A DNA stretch of 64,000 bases, taken from Dyella_A sp050749815. GTDB taxonomy: Bacteria; Pseudomonadota; Gammaproteobacteria; Xanthomonadales; Rhodanobacteraceae. Shown piece by piece: positions 1 through 7,034 of the stretch; position 1 is the stretch's first letter; the number at the start of each line of letters is the position of its first letter. The stretch is taken from NCBI RefSeq assembly GCF_050749815.1, contig NZ_CP192735.1, positions 1,302,001-1,366,000 on the forward strand, written 5' to 3'. A program made the position numbers and the translations under genes. The notes beneath the pieces are model-generated. The model ran no database searches, had not been told where the DNA came from, and worked only from the letters and a program-made list of their open reading frames with translations.

Positions 1-419
1 TCGGCCGCAACGTGGTGCAGGTGCTGGCCTCGTTTCCGATCGGCGCGCTGGCCGATCGCGTGGGGCATCGCCCGCTGCTGCTGGCCGGCTACGGGCTGGG
101 CGTGCTCACCGCGGCGATGACGGCGCTGGTGTTCTGGCGCGGCAGTGCCGGCGTGCCGGCGCTGGCCGGCATCTTTTTCGTGGCCGGGCTCTACGTCGCC
201 ACGCAGGAAGCGCTGGAGTCCACCGTCACCGCGGCGATGGTGCCGGCCGAGCGGCTGGCCACCAGCTACGGCGCGCTGGGCACGGTGAACGGCGTGGCGA
301 AATTTGTTTCCAGCGCGGCGGTGGGGCTGGCCTGGAGCCTGCATTCGCCGGCCGCCGGCTTCGCTCTCGCCGCGGTGCTGATGCTCGCCGGCACGCTCGC
401 CCTCGCCCGCAGTCGTTGA
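1..419 (+). CDS. MFS transporter, C-terminal part (5' end outside window)
   Basis: The reading frame is open from the first bases of the window and ends in TGA at 417-419. The visible ~139 residues include a loop typical of the Major Facilitator Superfamily (GALADRVGHR, the motif-A pattern between two helices), followed by at least three hydrophobic segments rich in Ala, Gly, Leu and Val and a short basic tail. The protein is therefore an inner-membrane secondary transporter whose N-terminal half lies upstream. The first GTG at 12 is inside the motif and is not a credible start. The substrate cannot be told. It precedes the molybdate operon by about 75 bases and a ModE-type operator lies in between, so it is probably a separate transcription unit. 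Confidence 0.8.
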   Translation, partial: GRNVVQVLASFPIGALADRVGHRPLLLAGYGLGVLTAAMTALVFWRGSAGVPALAGIFFVAGLYVATQEALESTVTAAMVPAERLATSYGALGTVNGVAKFVSSAAVGLAWSLHSPAAGFALAAVLMLAGTLALARSR

Positions 420-451
420 GGCCGCAGCGCTTGTCCCGTGCGGGATTTCGT

Positions 452-475
452 CGTTATATAGCGATCTACATAACG
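452..475. promoter_or_regulatory. ModE-type operator upstream of modA
   Basis: Two 10-base arms, CGTTATATAG and CTACATAACG, form an inverted repeat with nine of ten positions matching and a four-base spacer (CGAT). The arms agree with the CGNTATAT-type half-sites known for ModE operators in front of molybdate transport genes. The site ends about 18 bases before the chosen modA start. A modE gene lies at the other end of the operon, so molybdate-ModE repression of modABC is likely. Confidence 0.75.
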
Positions 476-493
476 AGCCGGAAGGGGCATCCC

Positions 494-1255
494 GTGCGCA
501 CCCCCACGCTTCATCGCTGCCTCGCCGTCATCGCGTTCGCCATCGCCGCAGTGACCGGACCTGCCCGGGCGGATGACCTGGTCGTCTCGGCCGCCTCCAG
601 CCTCACCAACGCGTTCCAGAACGTGGCCAAGGCATACGAGGAGCAGCATCCGGGTACGCACGTGGTGCTCAACTTCGGCTCGTCGGACACCCTGCTGAGG
701 CAGATCGCCAACGGCGCGCCGGCGGATGTGTTCGCCTCGGCCGACCAGGTGGCGATGAATAAGGCGCAGTCGCAGGGCGCGATTACCGCGGGCAGTCGGG
801 TGGACTTCGCCGCCAACCAGCTGGTGCTGATCGTGCCGGCTGGCGGCGCCAAGGTCGCCACGTTGAATGACCTCACCGGCGCCGCGTTCAAGCGCATCGC
901 CTGGGGCGATCCGGCCTCGGTGCCGGTGGGTCGTTACACAAAGAATGTGCTCGACCGCGCCGGCCTCACGCCGCGCCTGCAGGACAGGACCGTGCTCGCC
1001 GCCAACGTGCGCCAGTGCCTGGACTACGTGGTGCGCGGCGAAGTCGACGCCGGCTTCGTCTACGCCACCGACGCGGCCATTGCCCGCGGCAAGGTGGACG
1101 TGGCGCTGCGTGTTCCGTCGACCGCGCCCATCACTTACCCCATCGCCGTCGTTGCGCAGAGCAAGCATGCGGCCAAGGCGCGCGACTTCATCGCCTTCGT
1201 GCGCTCGACGCAGGGCCAGCAACTGCTCGCCAACGCCGGTTTCCTGGCGCCCTGA
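494..1255 (+). CDS. modA: Molybdate ABC transporter, periplasmic substrate-binding protein
   Basis: ModA binds molybdate or tungstate in the periplasm and delivers it to ModBC. The frame could begin at a TTG at 416, but GTG at 494 fits better: it follows a purine-rich GGAAGGGG and opens directly into a signal peptide with cleavage expected after ARA (about residue 26). The mature protein starts DDLVVSAASSLT, the ModA opening in which the SAASS serines bind the oxyanion. The NFGSSD and GAPADVFASAD blocks of the family follow, and the length (253 aa) is normal. The start lies just 3' of the ModE box, so synthesis should be shut off when molybdate is plentiful. modB begins two bases after the stop. 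Confidence 0.93.
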   Translation: MRTPTLHRCLAVIAFAIAAVTGPARADDLVVSAASSLTNAFQNVAKAYEEQHPGTHVVLNFGSSDTLLRQIANGAPADVFASADQVAMNKAQSQGAITAGSRVDFAANQLVLIVPAGGAKVATLNDLTGAAFKRIAWGDPASVPVGRYTKNVLDRAGLTPRLQDRTVLAANVRQCLDYVVRGEVDAGFVYATDAAIARGKVDVALRVPSTAPITYPIAVVAQSKHAAKARDFIAFVRSTQGQQLLANAGFLAP

Positions 1256-1257
1256 GC

Positions 1258-1935
1258 GTGACGCCGGACATCTGGCAACCGCTGCTGCTCTCGCTGAAGG
1301 TCGCCCTGTGGGCGACCACGCTGAACCTCGTCTTCGGCGTCGCCGTGGCCTACGGCCTGTCGCGCTGGCGCTCGCGCTGGTGCAACACGGTGGATGCGCT
1401 GCTCACCCTGCCGCTGGTGATGCCGCCCACGGTGCTCGGCTATTACCTGCTGGTGCTGCTGGGGCGGCGCGGCGTGATCGGCAGCTGGCTGGAGCAACTG
1501 GGCATCAACCCGGTATTCACCTGGCAGGGCGCGGTGATCGCCGCCACGCTGGCTGCGTTTCCGCTGGTGCACAAGGCCGCGCGCGCCGCGTTCGAGAACG
1601 TCGAGCCGCAGCTGGAAGACGCCGCCCGCGTGCTGGGCCTGGCGCCGCTGGCGGTGTTCTTCCGCGTGTCGCTGCCGCTGGCCATGCGCGGCATCGTGGC
1701 CGGCGCGCTGCTCGCCTTCGCCCGCGCGCTCGGTGAGTTCGGCGCCACGCTGATGATTGCCGGCAACCTGCCCGGCCGCACGCAGACGCTGTCGGTAGCG
1801 ATCTACTCGGCGATCGAGGCGGGCGACGACGCCGGCGCCAACATGCTGGTGATCGTGGCCTCGGTGACCTGCGTGGCGGTGCTGGTGATCGCCGGCCGGC
1901 TCACCCGCGGCCGCGTGCCGCGGCGGAGCTTTTGA
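1258..1935 (+). CDS. modB: Molybdate ABC transporter permease
   Basis: ModB is the inner-membrane channel subunit of the ModABC importer. The GTG start at 1258 lies two bases after the modA stop, giving a 225-residue protein. It is strongly hydrophobic with about five membrane segments. The EAA-type coupling loop that docks on ModC is visible (EDAARVLGLAPLAVFFRV, about residues 120-140), followed by the GALLAFARALGEFGATLM stretch typical of CysTW/ModB permeases. The gene ends at 1935 and modC starts at 1938, so the three genes form one operon. The same frame is open further upstream, but that part overlaps modA and has no permease features. Confidence 0.92.
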   Translation: MTPDIWQPLLLSLKVALWATTLNLVFGVAVAYGLSRWRSRWCNTVDALLTLPLVMPPTVLGYYLLVLLGRRGVIGSWLEQLGINPVFTWQGAVIAATLAAFPLVHKAARAAFENVEPQLEDAARVLGLAPLAVFFRVSLPLAMRGIVAGALLAFARALGEFGATLMIAGNLPGRTQTLSVAIYSAIEAGDDAGANMLVIVASVTCVAVLVIAGRLTRGRVPRRSF

Positions 1936-1937
1936 CC

Positions 1938-2624
1938 ATGCGCCTGGACGTCGACATCCGCCGCGTGATGACCGATCCACAGCGGCCGTTTTCGCTGGAG
2001 CTGGCGTTCCGTTCGGACAGCCAACGCGTGGTGCTGTTCGGCCCGTCCGGCTCGGGCAAGAGCCTCACCCTGCGCGCCATCGCCGGTCTGATGCGGCCGG
2101 ACGCCGGCCACGTCGGCGTGCGCGGCCGCACGCTGTTCGACGATTTCCGCGGCGTGGACGTGCCCGCGCGCGCGCGGCGCATCGGCTACGTGTTCCAGGA
2201 TTACGCGCTGTTCCCGCACCTCACCGTGGCACAGAACGTGGCGTTCGGCCTGACGCCCAGCCTGCGCCAGCCTTCGCGGCGGAACGTGCCGGAAGCGGCG
2301 AGGCGCTGGCTCGATGCGTTCGAGCTGGAGGGCCTGGCCAACCGCTATCCCGCACAGATCTCCGGCGGCCAGCAGCAGCGCGTGGCGCTGGCCCGGGCGC
2401 TGGCACCGCAGCCGGAACTGCTCCTGCTGGACGAACCTTTCGCCGCACTCGATCCGCCGCTGCGCGGCCGCTTGCGCGACGAGCTGGTGGCGCTGCAGTC
2501 ACGGCTGGACGTGCAGATGCTGGTGATCACCCACGATCCGGCGGACGTGGAAGCGTTGGGACAGCACGTGCTGGAGATCCGCGAGGGACGTCTTTACCGC
2601 GACTCGGCGCGCGTGAGCGCCTGA
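1938..2624 (+). CDS. modC: Molybdate ABC transporter ATP-binding protein, short form
   Basis: This is the ATPase subunit that drives molybdate import. The ATG at 1938 follows the modB stop by two bases. Visible elements are Walker A (GPSGSGKS, residues 35-42), the Q-loop region (GYVFQDYALFPHL), the ABC signature (SGGQQQRVALARAL) and Walker B with its catalytic glutamate (LLLLDEPFAALD). The protein has only 228 residues, against about 350 for the classical ModC, and stops soon after the H-loop (VITHDP). It therefore lacks the C-terminal TOBE/Mop molybdate-binding domain. Two such domains are present in the neighbouring ModE, so oxyanion sensing may rest with the regulator here. It is convergent with modE, five bases apart. 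Confidence 0.92.
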   Translation: MRLDVDIRRVMTDPQRPFSLELAFRSDSQRVVLFGPSGSGKSLTLRAIAGLMRPDAGHVGVRGRTLFDDFRGVDVPARARRIGYVFQDYALFPHLTVAQNVAFGLTPSLRQPSRRNVPEAARRWLDAFELEGLANRYPAQISGGQQQRVALARALAPQPELLLLDEPFAALDPPLRGRLRDELVALQSRLDVQMLVITHDPADVEALGQHVLEIREGRLYRDSARVSA

Positions 2625-2629
2625 TCCGC

Positions 2630-3424
2630 TCAATCGGTGGTGCCCAGCAACACGCTGGACGGCTCGATGATCGCCTCCGTGCGATCTCCCTCGGCCAGGT
2701 CGAGCGCTGCGAGATCGGCGCTCGCCACCACCGCCACGATCACGCCGCCACCGTCCAGATCCAAGACCACCTCGGCGTTCGCGTCGCCACGCTCGACCGT
2801 GGCGATCGTGCCGGCCAGCCGATTGCGCGCGGGAGGCTGATCTAACGCATCCAGCCGCGCCAGCCGCACCGCCGAGGCCTTGATCAGGGCGATCGCCTCG
2901 CGCCCCACCGCCAGGTCCAGTTCACGCGTGCTCTCGCGGGTGATGGTGACTGTCAGCCGCTGCCCGCCAGCCAGCGCCAGCTCCACCGTGTCGTTGACGG
3001 CGCCGGGCGCGATCGCGGTCACCGTGCCGACGAGCTGGTTGCGCGCACTGGTGCGCAGCATGAAGCGCCGCATCAGTTGCAGATCGCGCAATGAGGCCTC
3101 GCCCATCGCGCCCAGCTGCTGCACGAAGCGCGCGTGCTCGGCCGCCATGGCGCGAAACACCTCCACCAGCCGCTGGCCGCGTGGCGTGAGCGTGGTGCCG
3201 CCGCCGCGCTTGCCGCCGGTGGCACGGGTCACCAGCGGCTCGTCGGCGAGGTTGTTCATCGCATCGATGGCGTCCCACGCGCCCTTGTAACTCATGCCCA
3301 CCGCACGCGCCGCCGCGCTGATGCTGCCGGTCTCGCCGATGGCGGCAAGCAGCTCGATGCGGTCCAGCCCACCCACATGACGGTCGCCTGCATGCAGCGA
3401 CAGCATGCCCTTGAGTTCAAACAT
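2630..3424 (-). CDS. modE: Molybdate-responsive transcriptional regulator ModE
   Basis: ModE senses molybdate and binds operators in molybdenum genes. The 264-residue protein starts with a winged-helix DNA-binding domain (about residues 18-115; the GSISAAARAVGMSYKGAWDAI helix-turn-helix is characteristic of ModE). Two TOBE/Mop repeats follow, at about 129-190 (RNQLVGTVTAI...) and 200-260 (RNRLAGTIATV...), each of the kind that forms oxyanion sites at the dimer interface. It is encoded opposite to and directly after modC. A matching palindrome lies in front of modA. The DUF1697 gene upstream on the same strand overlaps its first codons, so the two may share a transcript. Confidence 0.93.
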   Translation of the reverse strand: MFELKGMLSLHAGDRHVGGLDRIELLAAIGETGSISAAARAVGMSYKGAWDAIDAMNNLADEPLVTRATGGKRGGGTTLTPRGQRLVEVFRAMAAEHARFVQQLGAMGEASLRDLQLMRRFMLRTSARNQLVGTVTAIAPGAVNDTVELALAGGQRLTVTITRESTRELDLAVGREAIALIKASAVRLARLDALDQPPARNRLAGTIATVERGDANAEVVLDLDGGGVIVAVVASADLAALDLAEGDRTEAIIEPSSVLLGTTD

Positions 3425-3947
3425 CGCCCGCGCTCCCGGCCGCCGCCATCGCCGCCAGCTTCGCCACCGTATTCATGTTGCGCGCGGTGCCCTGGGTCGC
3501 GGCCTTGATCTTCAGGCGCGAGTCGGCCATGCCGTCGCCGTAGTGCACGTAGATTTCGCGGCGGCCGAGCGCGAGGCGCTCGTCTTTCAGTCCGCTGATG
3601 TCGTCCAGCGCGGACTTTGCTGGCGCCGCGTCGAGGAAGATCGCCACCACGCGGTTGCCCGGCTCATCGGCGAATGGGTTGGCGGCCAGCACGCGCGCCA
3701 GCTCTTCGCCCGTGCGCACCAGCACGCCAACCGGCTTGCCGGCATAGCGTTGCAGGCGCTCCTCCAAGGTCTGTTTCAGCGTGGCCTCTGCATGCGTCGA
3801 CTCGAACACCACGTTGCCGCTGGCGATGTAGGTGCGCACATTCTGGAAACCGGCGTCTTCGCACATGGCCTTCAGCTCGGCCATCGGCAGCTTGCCGGTG
3901 CCGCCAACGTTCACGGCGCGCAGGAGGGCAACGTAGCGATGCAGCAT
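3417..3947 (-). CDS. DUF1697 family protein
   Basis: A 176-residue soluble protein beginning MLHRYVALLRAVNVGG, the conserved opening of the DUF1697 family. Other family blocks are visible: the IASGNVVFES strand near residue 42 and a C-terminal part with the TARNMNTVAKL pattern. The biochemical role of DUF1697 is not established. A longer frame reaches 4073, but the extra residues are low-complexity and overlap the next gene, so the ATG at 3945-3947 is taken as the start. The gene overlaps the start of modE by eight bases on the same strand, which suggests translational coupling; whether this has any link with molybdenum is unknown. Confidence 0.85.
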   Translation of the reverse strand: MLHRYVALLRAVNVGGTGKLPMAELKAMCEDAGFQNVRTYIASGNVVFESTHAEATLKQTLEERLQRYAGKPVGVLVRTGEELARVLAANPFADEPGNRVVAIFLDAAPAKSALDDISGLKDERLALGRREIYVHYGDGMADSRLKIKAATQGTARNMNTVAKLAAMAAAGSAGDV

Positions 3948-3963
3948 CGGGAGAGGTTCCTGA

Positions 3964-4962
3964 TCAGCGTGACGCGCGGATGGCGCGGGAAAAATCGTCG
4001 ATGGGTCCGGTGCGGCGCGCCTTGTCGGTGATCCGCGCGGCGGCGCGCTGCACGTCGGCCGGCTGGCTCGCATCGATCGCGCCGTTGTCGCGCAGGTAGC
4101 CCTGGAGGTAGCCGGTGAGCAGCAGGCGGATGTCCATCGGCAGGCCGGGGTTGAGCTGACGCGCCATGCGATAGACCAGCGTGGTGCAGTTGGACGTGAT
4201 GGTGTTGTAGAACGCCGGGCGCTCGGCCAGCCGGTTCGCCGCCTCCACGTAGGACAGGAACAGCGCGCGCATCGTGTCGCGCTCCAGCGTCATCGGATAG
4301 AGGTAATCGTCCTCGCCGCGCACGTTGGTGCGCACGCGCACGATGTCGTGCTCGTCGGCTGCCACCAGCACCATCTCGAACTGCTTGAAGAAGCCGCCGA
4401 TCTCGGAGAACGCCTCGCCCTTCTTCTTGCGGATCTCCACCGAGAACACCACGTGCCGGCCGTCGTCGAAGCCGAACGAGATCATCGCGTGGGCGATCGC
4501 GCGGCTGTCCCAGTACGACAGGATGGCGTCGGCGGACACCAGGTGATCGAGGTTGTAGTCGCGGGTTTCCCAGCGCGCGTCGTAGTCGCTGTCGCTGCGC
4601 CAGTCGAAATCGCGCACGTTGTGCAAGGTGACGCGATGGCCGTGCACCTCGCCGCGAAGCAGGTGGGCGACGTCGTCGGCCCACACGCGGTGGTTGGACG
4701 GGGGGATGTTCCACCACCAGATCAGCAGCACCAGCATGGCCAAGCCGTAGCCGGCCAGCGGCCACAGGCTGCGGCGGCTGATCGCCAGCGCAACGAGCGC
4801 CACCACCAGCAAGGCCCACACCACGCTGCCCAGCGCCCGGCCCACGCTGCCGCCCGGCAACTGGTACCACAGCGCCAGCGCGCCCCAGGCGCCGGTGAGA
4901 AACACCACCACCGCCACCAGTGCGCCGAGCACGCTTCGGAGCATCAGGCTGAATTTGTTCAT
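3964..4962 (-). CDS. DUF4105 (Lnb N-terminal periplasmic domain) membrane protein
   Basis: A 332-residue inner-membrane protein with three hydrophobic segments near the N-terminus (about residues 13-33, 45-62 and 66-84) and a large domain expected in the periplasm. The domain matches the DUF4105 pattern, related to the periplasmic domain of Lnb, the lipoprotein N-acyl transfer enzyme of some Firmicutes. It has a candidate catalytic cysteine in SNCTT (Cys259) and histidine in AHAMISF (His158). The cysteine-histidine arrangement is known for NlpC/P60-like folds; actual activity here is inference. The ATG at 4962 precedes the first membrane segment. It lies 16 bases upstream of the DUF1697 gene and may be co-transcribed with it and modE. 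Confidence 0.82.
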   Translation of the reverse strand: MNKFSLMLRSVLGALVAVVVFLTGAWGALALWYQLPGGSVGRALGSVVWALLVVALVALAISRRSLWPLAGYGLAMLVLLIWWWNIPPSNHRVWADDVAHLLRGEVHGHRVTLHNVRDFDWRSDSDYDARWETRDYNLDHLVSADAILSYWDSRAIAHAMISFGFDDGRHVVFSVEIRKKKGEAFSEIGGFFKQFEMVLVAADEHDIVRVRTNVRGEDDYLYPMTLERDTMRALFLSYVEAANRLAERPAFYNTITSNCTTLVYRMARQLNPGLPMDIRLLLTGYLQGYLRDNGAIDASQPADVQRAAARITDKARRTGPIDDFSRAIRASR

Positions 4963-5090
4963 CCGCGGGTTCCAGGCACCGAGAGCTGTGCCCGCTAGGG
5001 TGCGGGGTTTCCGGTTGGGTTACAACGCGCGCGCCGGCAGCGCAGGCCTCGCCGGTATCCGGCTGGCGCGCAGCGATCGGCGACCGCACC

Positions 5091-5921
5091 TCAGGCGCTT
5101 GCGTCCAGCTCGGCGATTTCCTGCTGCAGGCGGCGGCGCAGCGCGTCGCGGTTCGCCGTGTCGCTGACCTGCGGCAGCAGCTGTGCGAGCACTTCGAGAT
5201 CCTGCCGTCGCCCCAGCAGGTCGGTGCGCTTCTTCAAGTGCTCCACCCGCTCGTGCTGCATCTTCCGCAGGGTCTTGGGGCAGACCTCGATACGGCGCAT
5301 GGCGTCTACCTGCATGCGCAGGCGGCGCGCTCGTCGTCGCCAGCGATGCAGCCGCTGAGCGGTCATCTCCTTCTTCGCCTTGCGCTCGGCCTTGGCCACG
5401 CGCAGCTCGCCCTCGACCAGAGCATGCTCCAGCGACCGCCGCCCGACCCGATACCAGGGCAGCGCCGCCAGCGCCTTGCTGATTCGCGCCAACCGGGCGC
5501 GACGCTTGGCGAACCCCGGGTCCTGCGCCAGCGTGCGCGCCAGCCGTCGCTCACAGCGCCTATCGAGGCGCGCGGCCACATCGAGCCAAGCCTGTTTCTC
5601 CGCGCCGGTAGCCAACGAACGCGCCGTCGCCACCGCTACGTGGGCGTCGCGCAACCTCGACAGGCTGCGCGCCAGTTGCTGCAGGGCGCGGTCGATCGGC
5701 GCAGCGGGCTCGCCCAGTGCCTCGTGAGCCAGCGCCAGCACCGCCCGCAGACTGCGGATCGCCTTGCGCACGCGATGCACGCCGTCGTGCTGGCGCTCCT
5801 TGCGCGCCAGGCCCTGACGCGCCAGCCGACACAGCGCGGCCACCAGATGCGCCAACGCCTCGCCAGTGGTTCGCAGCGAAGCACCAGGGGCGCGTTCCGC
5901 AGAGGGAGCGGTGGACTTCAT
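5091..5921 (-). CDS. CHAD domain protein
   Basis: A 276-residue, very basic, helical protein. The pattern HDGVHRVRKAIRSLRAVLAL near residue 45 and the paired Arg/Lys/His-rich helices along the chain are the hallmark of CHAD domains (conserved histidine alpha-helical domain), which bind inorganic polyphosphate. The second half repeats the theme (RLHRWRRRARRLRMQVDAM). No CYTH triphosphatase domain is fused and no polyphosphate kinase is adjacent. Most likely it is a cytoplasmic polyphosphate-binding protein. It is divergent from the DUF2058 gene. Confidence 0.85.
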   Translation of the reverse strand: MKSTAPSAERAPGASLRTTGEALAHLVAALCRLARQGLARKERQHDGVHRVRKAIRSLRAVLALAHEALGEPAAPIDRALQQLARSLSRLRDAHVAVATARSLATGAEKQAWLDVAARLDRRCERRLARTLAQDPGFAKRRARLARISKALAALPWYRVGRRSLEHALVEGELRVAKAERKAKKEMTAQRLHRWRRRARRLRMQVDAMRRIEVCPKTLRKMQHERVEHLKKRTDLLGRRQDLEVLAQLLPQVSDTANRDALRRRLQQEIAELDASA

Positions 5922-6087
5922 CGAGCCAGTCTAGGCGTAGCTGCCAATGCGGCCAGATGACTTGGCTCAATTGCGCGCATCGTGAAAGCGTGCCATCGAT
6001 GCCGATCGAGCGCGCTCACCTGGCCGAGGCCGAGACCCAGACCGCGCCAGCGCTACAATGGCGGGCCCTTTCACGATATGCCCGCCG

Positions 6088-6633
6088 ATGCGCAACCCAC
6101 TGCAGGACCAACTACTCAAGGCCGGCCTGGTCAACAAAGCCAAGGTCAACCAGGTGGCGCGCGAGCAGAACAAGCAGAAGCTCGGCAAGGCGCCACCCGC
6201 CACGCCACGCGAAGACGCCATCGACGCCGCCCGCCTGCAGGCCGAGCGCGCCGAACGCGACCGCGCGCTGGCCGCCGAACGCAACGCCCAGGCCCGCGCC
6301 GCCGAACTGCGCGCCCAGGTGCGCCAGATCATCGACACCCACAAGGTCAAGCGCAGCGGCGAAATCGACTACCGGTTCACCCACGACAACGCCATCCGCA
6401 GCGTGCTAGTGAACGAATCCCTGCGCAGCCAGCTCGCCAGCGGCGCCCTGGTGATCGCCGCCCTGGACGATCGCTACGAACTGCTGCCCCGCGCCGCCGC
6501 GGAGAAGATCCGCGAACGCGACGCCAGCGTCATCGTGCTCGACCACGCCCAGCCGCCCGCGGGCGACACACGGGCGAGCGACGACGACACCTACTACGCC
6601 CAGTTCCAGGTGCCAGACGACCTGATCTGGTGA
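6088..6633 (+). CDS. DUF2058 family protein (YaiL-like)
   Basis: A 181-residue cytoplasmic protein matching the DUF2058/YaiL family over its whole length. It has the start MRNPLQDQLLKAGLVNKAKV, a charged coiled-coil middle (about 35-85), the block IDYRFTHDNAIRSV, RDASVIVLDH near residue 150, and the family's ending with VPDDLIW. YaiL has been linked to nucleoid or polysome fractions, but no precise function is known. The frame opens earlier, at 6058, but the family consensus begins at the ATG at 6088. REP-like repeats follow 31 bases after the stop. Confidence 0.88.
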   Translation: MRNPLQDQLLKAGLVNKAKVNQVAREQNKQKLGKAPPATPREDAIDAARLQAERAERDRALAAERNAQARAAELRAQVRQIIDTHKVKRSGEIDYRFTHDNAIRSVLVNESLRSQLASGALVIAALDDRYELLPRAAAEKIRERDASVIVLDHAQPPAGDTRASDDDTYYAQFQVPDDLIW

Positions 6634-6664
6634 TGCGCGGGCGGGAATGCGCATCGCAGCCCCG

Positions 6665-6744
6665 GTAGGAGCCCGCTCGCGGGCGATGCCCCTGCTCCTG
6701 ATGCACATCGAAGCCAAAAGCATCGCCCGCAAGCGAGCTCCTAC
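6665..6744. repeat. REP-like inverted pair
   Basis: Two 25-base units face each other: one starts GTAGGAGCCCGCTCGCGGGC (6665-6689) and one is its near reverse complement (6720-6744), 30 bases apart. Each unit is itself palindromic around its GC-rich core. The same unit occurs twice more, as two inverted pairs, at 26341-26552. This is the arrangement of REP doublets (REPINs) known in Pseudomonas and Xanthomonadales. No REP-associated transposase is in the window. Confidence 0.85.
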
Positions 6745-6782
6745 AGGTCGTGCTTACCACCACGTAGTGACGACGCTCCAGA

Positions 6783-6962
6783 GCGCCCCTCACCCCAGCC
6801 CTCTCCCCCGGCCGAGCCAGGGGAGAGGGAGTCGCGGCGTGTGGGTTTTGGCCTGGTGGACGACGACGCGGCGGGATCAAGTTATGCGAGAAGCGTGGGC
6901 AGCCGCACTTTGCTCCCTCTCCCCTGGCTCGGCCGGGGGAGAGGGTTGGGGTGAGGGGGCGC
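6783..6962. repeat. Long inverted repeat of the GGGGAGAGGG family
   Basis: Arms at 6783-6831 and 6913-6962 are almost perfect reverse complements over about 49 bases, with an 81-base loop. Each arm contains the module CCCTCACCCC...CCCTCTCCCC with an internal palindrome around a GGCCGAGCC centre. Copies of the module recur at 38513-38659, 58081-58754 and 60837-61240. With the REP pair it fills the 401 bases between the DUF2058 and ClC genes; no coding potential is seen there. Confidence 0.85.
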
Positions 6963-7034
6963 TCTTCGGCGGGAACAATGCCATCGCCAGGCATAACGCC
7001 GAGCCAGCCCTTCAATCGGAGAACTAAGGCCCGC

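Noticed and set aside
416..493. Upstream extension of ModA from TTG at 416
   Set aside because: The extension would place the ModE operator inside the coding sequence and precede the signal peptide with a long basic stretch; GTG at 494 is more sensible.
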